NCBI GenBank assembly: GCA_946482365.1 | Contig: CAMLQY010000019.1 | Span: 1-34,408 of the forward strand | From: an uncultured Actinomycetes bacterium | GTDB lineage: Bacteria; Actinomycetota; Thermoleophilia; Solirubrobacterales; 70-9 | Direction of reading: 5' to 3' | DNA length: 34,408 bases | Shown here: positions 7,485 to 14,836 of the stretch, one piece after another | Layout: each line of letters begins with the position of its first letter | How positions within the stretch are numbered: the stretch's first letter is position 1 | Made by a program: the position numbers and the translations under genes | Notes under the pieces: model-generated | The model's input: the letters and a program-made list of their open reading frames with translations, nothing else | Told to the model about the DNA's origin: nothing | Database searches by the model: none

Positions 7485-8714
7485 ATGCGAAAAGCGGGTC
7501 TGGAGGATCGTGCCGGGCGGCCCGGGACGGACGCGGCGCGCAAGCGGGCGGCGGTCGAGCTGATCGCCCGCCACGAGAGCTCGCTGAAACGGACCGCCCG
7601 GCGCTTCTCGCTCGACGCGGAAGACGCCGACGACGCCTACCAGCGCGCCCTGGAGATCGTCCTCACCAAAGCGCCGACGACGGACGCGCGGGAACTGATC
7701 CGCTGGACCCAGACGGTGACCCGGCACGAGGCGCTGGCGGTGCGCGAGAGCCGCGAAAGGCTGCTCGGCGCTCCCAGCCGCCGCGAGGGTGCCCCGGACC
7801 CGCTGGCCTCGATCCCGTCCGAACGGGAGGACCCCGGCGAGCAGGCCGAGCGACGCGAGGCCGCCGCCCGCACCCGCGAGGCGCTGCGGGCGCTGAAGCC
7901 GGCGGAGCTGCGGGCCCTGAGCCTGCTGGCCAGCGGCTACTCCTACGCCGAGATCGGCGAGATCACCGGCTTCAGCCATACGAAGATCAACAGGGTCCTG
8001 GCCGAGGGGCGCAACCGGTTTCGCACCCTGCTCTCCAGCAGCGAGGACGGCAGCCGCTGCCGCGAGCTGAGGCCGCTGCTCTCCGCCTTCTGCGACGGCG
8101 AGGCGAGCCAGGGCGACGCGGCGACGGTGCGCGAGCACCTGCGGGCTTGCGCGCACTGTCGCTCGACAATGCGTGCCTACCGGGCGGCCCCGCGGATCGC
8201 CGCCGCGCTGGCACCGGCGTTTCCGCCCTCCCGCTCCCTGCTCGAACGAGCGCATGAGCAGCTCTCTGGCCTGGCCTCGCGCCTGCCTGGGATCGGCGGG
8301 GGAGCCGATCCCGCGGTCCAGGCAGCCGGCGGCGGTATCGGAGCTACGGCCGTCGCGAAGCTGCTGGCGGTCTGCGTCGCGACCGCCGGCGGAGCCGCCG
8401 CCTGCGTGGCGACCGGTGTGCTGCCTGCTCCCCTGACCGGCCACGACAAAGCCGTACGCCCGCCGGTCGAGCAGAGGGCGGAGCTGCCCGGTGAGACGGC
8501 GAGGAGCGAAATGCCGCGCGAGGAGCCGGCCCAACCGGCGCCGGCGGCAGGGAGGCCGGCAGCGGAAATCGAGCAGGCCGACAGCGAACAGGCGGGCGCT
8601 TCCACCGGGGCAGCCGAATACGAATCTCCACCCCCCGTGCAGGCCCCGCCGCCGCCGAGCCCGCCCGAAAGCGCCGCGCCGGGCGGCTCCGCCGCCGGGG
8701 AGTTCGGCCCGTGA
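7485..8714 (+). CDS. Sigma-70-like factor fused to a zinc-finger domain, membrane segment and exported tail
   Basis: A 409-residue multi-part regulator. An ECF-like sigma region 2 lies at about 20-85 (FSLDAEDADDAYQRALEIV) and region 4 at about 130-185 (LKPAELRALSLLASGYSYAEIG, then GFSHTKINRVLAEGRNRF). A zinc-binding segment follows, with Cys203, His218-x3-Cys222-x2-Cys225, like the ZAS domain of anti-sigma factors. A hydrophobic span at about 284-313 would cross the membrane, and a Pro/Glu-rich tail would lie outside. Sigma and anti-sigma-like parts are thus in one chain, suggesting a membrane-tethered sigma factor released or altered by an envelope signal; this is inference. The stop overlaps the GTG of the next gene (GTGA), implying coupling. 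ATG 7485 has GGGAG upstream; a TTG at 7464 behind GGGGAG is an alternative. Confidence 0.75.
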   Translation: MRKAGLEDRAGRPGTDAARKRAAVELIARHESSLKRTARRFSLDAEDADDAYQRALEIVLTKAPTTDARELIRWTQTVTRHEALAVRESRERLLGAPSRREGAPDPLASIPSEREDPGEQAERREAAARTREALRALKPAELRALSLLASGYSYAEIGEITGFSHTKINRVLAEGRNRFRTLLSSSEDGSRCRELRPLLSAFCDGEASQGDAATVREHLRACAHCRSTMRAYRAAPRIAAALAPAFPPSRSLLERAHEQLSGLASRLPGIGGGADPAVQAAGGGIGATAVAKLLAVCVATAGGAAACVATGVLPAPLTGHDKAVRPPVEQRAELPGETARSEMPREEPAQPAPAAGRPAAEIEQADSEQAGASTGAAEYESPPPVQAPPPPSPPESAAPGGSAAGEFGP

Positions 8715-10696
8715 TCGCGCGCCTCGCCGTGACCATGGTGGTCGCGGCCATCGTGACCGCGTCCCCAGCGGCGGCCGCGCCCCTGCCGCCGCTCGACCTG
8801 CGCGTCGACGGAGGCGAGGAAAGCTGGCATGCCGATACGAGGTTTGTCCTGCGCTGGAGCAACCCGCCACCGAGCGACGGCTCGCCGGTTGCCGCCGTCC
8901 ACCACCGGCTCCTCGGCCCCGGCGGCGACACCCTGGCCGAAGGGGAGATCGGCTGGGCGGCCACCTCGATCCAGCCCCTGAAGGTGCCGGCGATCCCCGC
9001 CGCCTACCGGGCGGAAGTGTGGCTCGAGGATGCGTCGCAGAACGAGGGGCCACCGGCCGTGGCCACGCTCCGCTTCGACAACGCGGCACCGGGGCGCGTC
9101 GACCCCCAGCCGGTCCCCGGCTGGATCTCCCGCAACGGCCTGCCCATCCTGCTCCGCCTCGGCCGGCCCGCCGGGCCGGAGCCGCTCTCCGGCATCCGCG
9201 GCTATGCGGTCTCGATCGACCGGGCACCCGACGGGAGCCCCTGCGCCGACCCGTATGCCTGCACTGAGGCCGAGACCGACCTGCGCGGCGGGGCCGGCGA
9301 AGACGGCCTGCCGGTCGAAGAGCTGCCCGAGGGGACGAGCTACGTCCACGCGCTCGCCGTCTCGGGGTCCGGAATGCGCTCGGCGGAGGCCGGCTCCACG
9401 GTGCTGCGGGTCGACAAGACCGACCCGCAGACGAGTCTCATCGGCATTCCCGACGGCTGGTCGAACCGGCCGCTGACGCTGACTGCGAGAGCGAGCGACA
9501 AAGAGTCGGGGATGCTGCCCAGCGGTGCCGGGGGGCCCTTCACGGCGATTCGGATCGACGCAGGACCGCCGATCGTCGCGGCCGGCGAGTCCGTCACCGC
9601 CACCGCGATCGAGTCCGGCGTCCACTCGATCGCCTTCTACGCCCGCGACGCGGCCGGCAACGTGGCCGACGGCGGTGAGCTCAACGGCCGCCAGAACCAC
9701 GAGCCGCAGACAGCCGTGGCCCGCATTGACCGTGAGGCGCCCCAGCTCGCCTTCGCCAACTCCCAGGACCCCGCCGACCCGGAGAGGATCGAGGCCCGCG
9801 TCGCCGACCCGCTCTCCGGCATCGACCCGAGCCGCGGGCGGATCTGGGTGCGGCCGCTCGGCTCGGGCGAGCGGTTCACGGCCCTCCCAACCGAGTTCGA
9901 CGGCGGCGTCCTGCGCGCCCGCTGGGACTCCGGCGCCTATCCGCCCGGCGAGTACGAGTTCCGCGCCACCGCCTGCGACCGGGCCGGCAACGAGACCTCG
10001 GCCTCGAGTCGCGGCAACGGCACGGCGATGCGCCTCACCTCGCCGCTCAAGATCTCGACGACGCTCCGTGCCGGCTTCGGCCGCCAGGGCGTCGAATCGC
10101 AACGGACCGTCAGCTACGGGCGAAGCGTCCTTTACAGCGGCCGGCTGCTCGCGGGCCGGCGGGCCCCGCTTGCTGGAGAGGCAGTGCGCGTCGTCGAGCG
10201 GTTCATGGGCGAGTCCGGGATGCCGGAGCGGGTGAGGAGGGTGCGGACCTCCGCCCACGGCGAGTTCGCTATTCGCCTCGCCCCCGGCCCAAGCCGCGAA
10301 GTCTTGGCGCTGGCGGCACCCACGCCAACCCTGCGCGGCGCAAGCAGCAGGCCACTGGGGCTGGGAGTCCGCACCGGCTTGCGCCTGAGCGTCTCCTCAG
10401 CCTTCGCCGAGGTCGGCGGTCACCCGCTCGTCTTCAGCGGCCGGGTCTTCTCCCGCGGCGCCGAGATCCCGGCCGAGGGCAAGGCCGTGCAGCTCGAGTT
10501 TCGCGCAGCCGGCCTGCCTTGGAGCGAGTTTCGCACGGTGCGTACCGACGGGCACGGCCGCTTCCGCTACGCCTACCGCTTCGCCGACGACGACAGCCGC
10601 GGCGTGCGCTTCCAGTTCCGCGCCTACGCCCCGGCCCAAGCCGGCTGGCCCTTCAAGCCAGCCGGCTCGAAGCCGGTCGCGGTGCTGGGTCGGTAG
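8711..10696 (+). CDS. Large exported protein with Ig-like/fibronectin-like domains
   Basis: A 661-residue protein with a signal peptide (MIARLAVTMVVAAIVTASPAAAA, cleavage near 22) and no obvious C-terminal anchor. The mature chain is a series of beta-sandwich-like units. The motifs GVHSIAFYARDAAGN and GEYEFRATACDRAGN are typical of bacterial Ig-like surface repeats. Two C-terminal units read YGRSVLYSGRLL and GGHPLVFSGRVF, followed by DGHGRFRYAYRF-like endings; these are paired Ig-like modules common in Thermoleophilia exoproteins. No catalytic motif was recognised. Its GTG start overlaps the stop of the membrane-tethered sigma factor by four bases, so the two are co-translated. It may therefore be the sensor, ligand or target of that regulator, but this is inferred from coupling alone. 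Confidence 0.65.
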   Translation: MIARLAVTMVVAAIVTASPAAAAPLPPLDLRVDGGEESWHADTRFVLRWSNPPPSDGSPVAAVHHRLLGPGGDTLAEGEIGWAATSIQPLKVPAIPAAYRAEVWLEDASQNEGPPAVATLRFDNAAPGRVDPQPVPGWISRNGLPILLRLGRPAGPEPLSGIRGYAVSIDRAPDGSPCADPYACTEAETDLRGGAGEDGLPVEELPEGTSYVHALAVSGSGMRSAEAGSTVLRVDKTDPQTSLIGIPDGWSNRPLTLTARASDKESGMLPSGAGGPFTAIRIDAGPPIVAAGESVTATAIESGVHSIAFYARDAAGNVADGGELNGRQNHEPQTAVARIDREAPQLAFANSQDPADPERIEARVADPLSGIDPSRGRIWVRPLGSGERFTALPTEFDGGVLRARWDSGAYPPGEYEFRATACDRAGNETSASSRGNGTAMRLTSPLKISTTLRAGFGRQGVESQRTVSYGRSVLYSGRLLAGRRAPLAGEAVRVVERFMGESGMPERVRRVRTSAHGEFAIRLAPGPSREVLALAAPTPTLRGASSRPLGLGVRTGLRLSVSSAFAEVGGHPLVFSGRVFSRGAEIPAEGKAVQLEFRAAGLPWSEFRTVRTDGHGRFRYAYRFADDDSRGVRFQFRAYAPAQAGWPFKPAGSKPVAVLGR

Positions 10697-10700
10697 TGCT

Positions 10701-11027
10701 TTAGACGGGGAGAAGCTCGCGGGCCTTGCGTACGCGCTGCCCGAGCTCGTCGCGGTTGCGCTTGAGGGCGCTGGTGGCCTGCTTGCGGGCGGTCGCGCCG
10801 CGGCGTTCGGCGCGCTTTACCTCGCGGCGGAGCTGGGTGCGGTAGCTCTTGAGCTGTTTCTCGGCGGCTTTGCGGCCGCTGAACGGCTCGACCAGCTCGC
10901 CGACGCGGTCGGTCACGGTGAGGACGGCGCCGACCGGGAGGTCGAGGGCCGGGGTCGTGGCACGTTTCGCCGAGGCTTTCGCGGTCGGGTCGGTTGCGTT
11001 GGTCTTACTCTTGCTCTGCGTTGCCAT
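10701..11027 (-). CDS. Small basic Lys/Arg/Ala-rich helical protein, candidate SOS gene
   Basis: A 108-residue protein I do not recognise by name. After a Ser/Thr/Lys-rich start (MATQSKSKTNATDPTAKASA), residues about 30-55 form a hydrophobic helix-like stretch (LPVGAVLTVTDRVGELVEPF). The rest is a strongly basic helix (KQLKSYRTQLRREVKRAERR and so on), loosely like HbhA/phasin-type or nucleoid-binding proteins. No enzyme motif, signal peptide or membrane span is seen. The gene is convergent with the Ig-like exoprotein gene, with four bp between stops. Upstream is a TACACT -10 box with two adjacent LexA-type boxes, so it is probably induced by DNA damage. Start: ATG 11027 with AAAGGG about 12 nt upstream. 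Function is unknown; nucleic-acid binding is suggested only by charge. Confidence 0.65.
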   Translation of the reverse strand: MATQSKSKTNATDPTAKASAKRATTPALDLPVGAVLTVTDRVGELVEPFSGRKAAEKQLKSYRTQLRREVKRAERRGATARKQATSALKRNRDELGQRVRKARELLPV

Positions 11028-11074
11028 GAAAGATGAATCCCTTTCGGTATGCGGTTTCCTGCCTGAGGTCCGCG

Positions 11075-11080
11075 AGTGTA
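11075..11080 (-). promoter_or_regulatory. -10 box of the small basic protein gene
   Basis: Minus-strand TACACT, one base downstream of the first LexA-type box. It predicts an mRNA leader of about 40 nt that carries an AAAGGG ribosome-binding site. Confidence 0.45.
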
Positions 11081-11081
11081 G

Positions 11082-11112
11082 CGAACGTATGTTCTACGCG
11101 AACGCCTGTTCC
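11082..11112. promoter_or_regulatory. Two tandem LexA (SOS) boxes
   Basis: CGAACGTATGTTCT (11082-11095) and CGAACGCCTGTTCC (11099-11112). Each matches 13 of 14 positions of the Gram-positive SOS-box consensus CGAACRNRYGTTYC. They are 17 bp apart, start to start, and cover the spacer and -35 region of the promoter of the minus-strand gene ending at 10701. On the other side lies only the 3' end of the inositol-monophosphatase-family gene, so the small basic protein is the sole likely target. Confidence 0.7.
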
Positions 11113-11133
11113 TAACCGCCAGGGCCCGCCCGG

Positions 11134-11955
11134 TTACTCGACTGATTGCGCGATCGCCAGCCCGCGCTCCCCGGCAGCGGCCGCGATCGGGTAGCGAGCG
11201 TCGAGCCCGAGGCTCGCCTCCTGCGGCGCAAGGTCGCCGAAGGCGACCCGGCCGCCGGCCTCGCGCACGATCAGCTGGGCGGCGGCGGCGTCGACGGAGC
11301 GGCAGGGACGCAGGCTGAGCATCGCGTCGAGGCGCCCGGCGGCGACATAGGCCGCCGTGATCGCGATCGAGCCGACCACGCGCAGGCGGTAGACCCGGCC
11401 GGAGACCCCCTCCAAGGCCGCGAGGACGCGCCCCGGCTCCGCCGCCTCGAGGCCGAGCAGCTCCAGCTCGTCGCGGTCGGCGGCGACCTGGATCGGGTTC
11501 CCGTCGAGCGTCGCGCCCTCGCCGCGCCGGGCGGCGAGCTCCTCCCCCGCGCCGAAGTCGAAGACGTAGCCGAACTCGACCTCGCCCATCGAGTCCCCGG
11601 ACGCCACGGCGACGCTGAGGCTGTGCGAGGGAAGCGTGCGGCGGGCGTTGAGCGAGCCGTCGATCGGGTCGATCACGACGCGAGCCGGACCGCCGGACCC
11701 GAACTTCACCTCGCCGCGCTCCTCGGAGACGGCGAGGAACGAGGCTCCCTGCGTCGCCAGGGCCTCGAGCTCGGCGAAGACAGCGTCCTCGCAGCGGCGG
11801 TCGATGACCAGGGTACGGTCGCCGCCCTCGCCCACCCCCTCGTAGACGGTGCGGGCCTCCACCCCCCGCACCTCGTCGAAGATCGCCCGCTGCGCCGCGA
11901 CCACGCGGCGGCAGATTCCCAACCAGTCTGCGGAAACGGCGTCGACGTAAGGCAC
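11134..11955 (-). CDS. Inositol monophosphatase family protein
   Basis: A 273-residue Mg2+-dependent phosphatase of the IMPase/FBPase/CysQ superfamily. The metal-site elements are visible: Glu in AVSEERGEV (about 78), the DPIDGS loop in VVIDPIDGSLNARR (about 95-100) and the distal aspartate in CRSVDAAAAQLIVREAGG, where the usual WD is SVD. Substrates in the family include inositol phosphates, fructose-1,6-bisphosphate, PAP and histidinol phosphate; the sequence does not decide between them. The GTG start at 11955 sits six nt after a TAGGAT box, indicating a leaderless mRNA. It is divergent from the helicase-nuclease gene with only 42 bp between start codons. Confidence 0.85.
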   Translation of the reverse strand: MPYVDAVSADWLGICRRVVAAQRAIFDEVRGVEARTVYEGVGEGGDRTLVIDRRCEDAVFAELEALATQGASFLAVSEERGEVKFGSGGPARVVIDPIDGSLNARRTLPSHSLSVAVASGDSMGEVEFGYVFDFGAGEELAARRGEGATLDGNPIQVAADRDELELLGLEAAEPGRVLAALEGVSGRVYRLRVVGSIAITAAYVAAGRLDAMLSLRPCRSVDAAAAQLIVREAGGRVAFGDLAPQEASLGLDARYPIAAAAGERGLAIAQSVE

Positions 11956-11961
11956 CAGGCC

Positions 11962-11967
11962 ATCCTA
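11962..11967 (-). promoter_or_regulatory. -10 box of the IMPase-family gene (leaderless)
   Basis: Minus-strand TAGGAT followed by six nt and GTG. It is 18 bp from the opposing -10 box at 11986, so the two divergent promoters overlap and may compete. Confidence 0.5.
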
Positions 11968-11985
11968 TGGATGCCGCGCACTCGC

Positions 11986-11991
11986 TAGCTT
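11986..11991 (+). promoter_or_regulatory. -10 box of the helicase-nuclease gene (leaderless)
   Basis: TAGCTT followed by TGGAGC and ATG at 11998. The six-nt spacing fits a leaderless transcript; TGGAG could alternatively be read as a short-spaced ribosome-binding site. Confidence 0.5.
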
Positions 11992-11997
11992 TGGAGC

Positions 11998-14829
11998 ATG
12001 CTCGCCCTCGCCGAGGCACAGCAGCAGGCCGTCGAACACGACGACGGTCCGCTGCTCCTGCTCGGCGCCGCCGGGACGGGCAAGTCCGAGGCCCTGGCGC
12101 GAAGGTTCGCCCGACTCGTCGGCGACGGGATCGAACCGGAGCGAATCCTGCTCTTGGCCTCGAACCAACCGACGGCAAACAGGTTGCGGCAACGAATGGA
12201 ATCGCTGCTCGACGGCTCCTGTGACGAGTTGTGGATCGACACCTGGGAAGCACTGGGCGAGCGCCTACTGCGCGAGCACTCCACCGCTGCCGGCCTCGAC
12301 CCCTTCTTCGACATCCTCGGCCCCGCCGAGCGCCTGGCGATCCTCCTGGACCGCCTCGACGACCTCCCCCTGCGAAACCGCGAGATCCGGGGCAACGCCG
12401 TCGGGTTGCTGGCACAGCTCCTCGAGCAGATCGACGATCTGAAGGCCGGCTCCGAACCCCCCGAGCCCGACCTGGCGGAGTTCTGCGCGGCTCACGACCG
12501 CATCCTCGCCGAGTCCGGCAACCTCGACCGCGGAGACATCTTCCTAACGCTGAACAAGCTCCTCCACGAGCGCCCCGACATACGCACCGATCTGGCGGCC
12601 CGCTTCCTCCACGTCATGGTCGACGAGTACGAGGACGCGACCTCGGCGCAGCGAGCCATCCTCTCGGTGCTCAGGGCTGAGAACCCGAACCACCTGTATG
12701 CAGCGGACCCCTCGACCGCGGGTCCTGTCGCGGGGGAAGGGGGGGCGCTGCGGGCGGACGCACAGCGTCCGTCCTCGACCCCCCCAACCCCCACGCCACC
12801 CGCGGAAGAGACGCTGGTCCTGAAGGAGGTGTTTCGAAAGCCAGCTGTACGCCGCTGGCGCTGCACGAACGAGCGGGCCCAGGCTCAGGCGGTCGCCCGG
12901 GAGGTCGAGCACCTGCTCGCGGGGGGCGCGTCGCCGAATGAGATTTGCGTGCTGGTTGAGGACTCGGCTGCCGACGGCGGGGCGGTCTCGGCGGCGATGG
13001 AGGAGCGAGGGGTTCCGTTTCACCTCGTAGGCCCGGCGGCGCTGTTCCAGCGGCCCGAGGTGCGCGACGCGATCGCCTGGCTGCGAGCGCTGGCCGACCC
13101 CGAGGACTCCGCCGCCGTGGCACGAGCGCTGACCCGGCCTCCGATCGAGCTTCGCCCGACGGATCTCGCGCGACTGACCACCATTGCGCGGCGGCGCAAG
13201 GTCGACATGGTCTCTGCCTCGGAGGCAGCTTTGGAGAGTCCTCAGGTCCCGCCCGAGGGAAGGGAGCGGATCCAGTCGTTCCTCAAGCTCTACGGGGAAG
13301 CCTCGGCCGCGATGGAGAAGAGACGCGCCGATGTCTTCGTCAGAAGGCTTATCGAGCGGGTTGGGCTGCGTCGGCAGCGGCTATTCGCTGCCGAGCCGGA
13401 GGTGGCGGAGCGACTGCTCGGGCTCTCGCGCCTGGCGGAGCTGGCTTCGACCTGGGCGCGCCGTGAGCCCCATGGCTCGACCCGCGACTTCGTCCGCTTC
13501 CTCAGCGTCGTCGCCGAGGCGGGCGTCGAGCCCGCGGGGGGCGAGGAGCCGCGCTCGCCGGGCACCGTCTGCGGTCTGGGCCGGCGCGCTGCGAAGGGGA
13601 GCGAGTTCGACCACGTCTTCGCGCTCGGCGGCTCCCCGGACGCGGTGCAGGCGCGCTCGACCCTGGTCCTCTCGCGGATCGGCCGCGAGGGCGAGAGTGA
13701 CGAGGAGGTCCACGAGGAGGAGCTCTTCGGCCCGGCCGAGGGCCTGCACGCCACCTACCGCAAGCTGCGCGAGGAGGTGCTGGAGGCCTCCTGGAAGGCG
13801 GGGCGGGAGCTCTCCGAGCCCCGCCTCGACACGGTCGTCGACGTCAACCGGGCGATCACCCGCCACCTCGAGCTGCTGAAGCTGGCCGCCCTCGCCCAGC
13901 GCCCGGGCGAGGAGGCGACCGCCGAGGCGGTCGAGGCGGTCAACGGGCTGCTGCGCCAGGTCGCCACCCCCGAGCAGCAGGCCGAGCTCGACGCCTCTCC
14001 CCTGGACGCCTACCTGCTCGACTCAGAGCGCGAGCGCGACGGACGGCAGCGGCTGATCGCATCCCGCCACGAGCCCTCGCTGGAAGGCTTCCTCCCCCGC
14101 CGCGGCGACGGCTCCCTCAGCCTCTCCGCCTCCGACCTCGACCTCTACCTGACCTGCCCGCTGAAGTACAAGTTCACCCGGGTCTTCGGCATCCCCCAGG
14201 AGCCGACGATCAACCAGCGCTTCGGGATCCTGATCCACAACGTCCTCGAGCGCTTCCACAAGGACGGGCCCGGCGAGGACGGGCACGAGCGCCTGATGGA
14301 CCTCTTCGAGGCCGGCTGGCGCCGCTCCGGGTTCGGCTCCAGCGACGACGAGCTGCAGTTCCGCGACAAGGCCCGCGCGGCGATGAACCTCTACTGGGAG
14401 CGCGAGCGCGAGGCGGAGGGCGAACCGGTCTGGCTGGAGCGCAAGTTCGACATCAAGATCGGTCCGCACCACGTGCGCGGCCGCGTCGACCGCGTAGACC
14501 GCCTTCCCGACGGCAGCCACGAGCTGATCGACTACAAGACCGGCGAACGCAAGAGCGAGGCCGACCTGGAGAGCGACCTGCAGCTGGCCCTCTACCGCCT
14601 CGCCGCCCGCGAGGCCTGGGACATCGACGCCGCCACCGGCAGCTACTACTACGTGCTCGACGCCGACAAGGTCGCCGCCCCCGTCCGCCCCGACGACGCC
14701 GAGCGCGTCGAGCGCACGGTGCTCGAGGTCGGCGAGGGAGTCCTCAGCCAGGACTTCGAGCCCCGCCCGTCGCCGACGACGTGCAGCTGGTGCGACTACC
14801 GGCTCATCTGCCCGGCGGCTGAGAGCTGA
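11998..14829 (+). CDS. UvrD/RecB-like helicase fused to Fe-S PD-(D/E)XK nuclease, degraded motor motifs
   Basis: A 943-residue protein of the UvrD-helicase plus Cas4/AddB-type nuclease family, normally active in double-strand break processing. The Walker A motif GAAGTGKS (23-30) is intact. Motif II reads DEYEDA (209-214) instead of DExQD. Where motif III is expected (about 238-270) there is a Gly/Pro-rich stretch encoded by a large palindrome. Motif V survives as AKGSEFDHVF, but the segment that should carry motif VI (EERRLxYVAxTRA) is absent, leaving QARSTLVLS. The C-terminal nuclease looks whole: GRVDRVD, LIDYKTGE, and four cysteines (C720, C929, C932, C938) that fit an iron-sulfur clamp. 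The nuclease may thus act with a weak or dead motor. The motif loss is judged by comparison with remembered relatives and needs an alignment. Confidence 0.8.
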   Translation: MLALAEAQQQAVEHDDGPLLLLGAAGTGKSEALARRFARLVGDGIEPERILLLASNQPTANRLRQRMESLLDGSCDELWIDTWEALGERLLREHSTAAGLDPFFDILGPAERLAILLDRLDDLPLRNREIRGNAVGLLAQLLEQIDDLKAGSEPPEPDLAEFCAAHDRILAESGNLDRGDIFLTLNKLLHERPDIRTDLAARFLHVMVDEYEDATSAQRAILSVLRAENPNHLYAADPSTAGPVAGEGGALRADAQRPSSTPPTPTPPAEETLVLKEVFRKPAVRRWRCTNERAQAQAVAREVEHLLAGGASPNEICVLVEDSAADGGAVSAAMEERGVPFHLVGPAALFQRPEVRDAIAWLRALADPEDSAAVARALTRPPIELRPTDLARLTTIARRRKVDMVSASEAALESPQVPPEGRERIQSFLKLYGEASAAMEKRRADVFVRRLIERVGLRRQRLFAAEPEVAERLLGLSRLAELASTWARREPHGSTRDFVRFLSVVAEAGVEPAGGEEPRSPGTVCGLGRRAAKGSEFDHVFALGGSPDAVQARSTLVLSRIGREGESDEEVHEEELFGPAEGLHATYRKLREEVLEASWKAGRELSEPRLDTVVDVNRAITRHLELLKLAALAQRPGEEATAEAVEAVNGLLRQVATPEQQAELDASPLDAYLLDSERERDGRQRLIASRHEPSLEGFLPRRGDGSLSLSASDLDLYLTCPLKYKFTRVFGIPQEPTINQRFGILIHNVLERFHKDGPGEDGHERLMDLFEAGWRRSGFGSSDDELQFRDKARAAMNLYWEREREAEGEPVWLERKFDIKIGPHHVRGRVDRVDRLPDGSHELIDYKTGERKSEADLESDLQLALYRLAAREAWDIDAATGSYYYVLDADKVAAPVRPDDAERVERTVLEVGEGVLSQDFEPRPSPTTCSWCDYRLICPAAES
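12716..12805. repeat. Large imperfect palindrome inside the helicase gene
   Basis: Nested inverted repeats: GGGGGAAGGGGGGG (12732-12745) pairs with CCCCCCCAACCCCC (12779-12792) apart from the AA/AA mismatch, and CGGACG (12755-12760) pairs with CGTCCG (12766-12771). CCGCGGG (12716-12722) and CCCGCGG (12799-12805) flank them. The segment encodes residues about 240-270, a Gly/Ala/Pro-rich stretch where helicase motif III should be. Confidence 0.5.
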
Positions 14830-14836
14830 GTACCTG

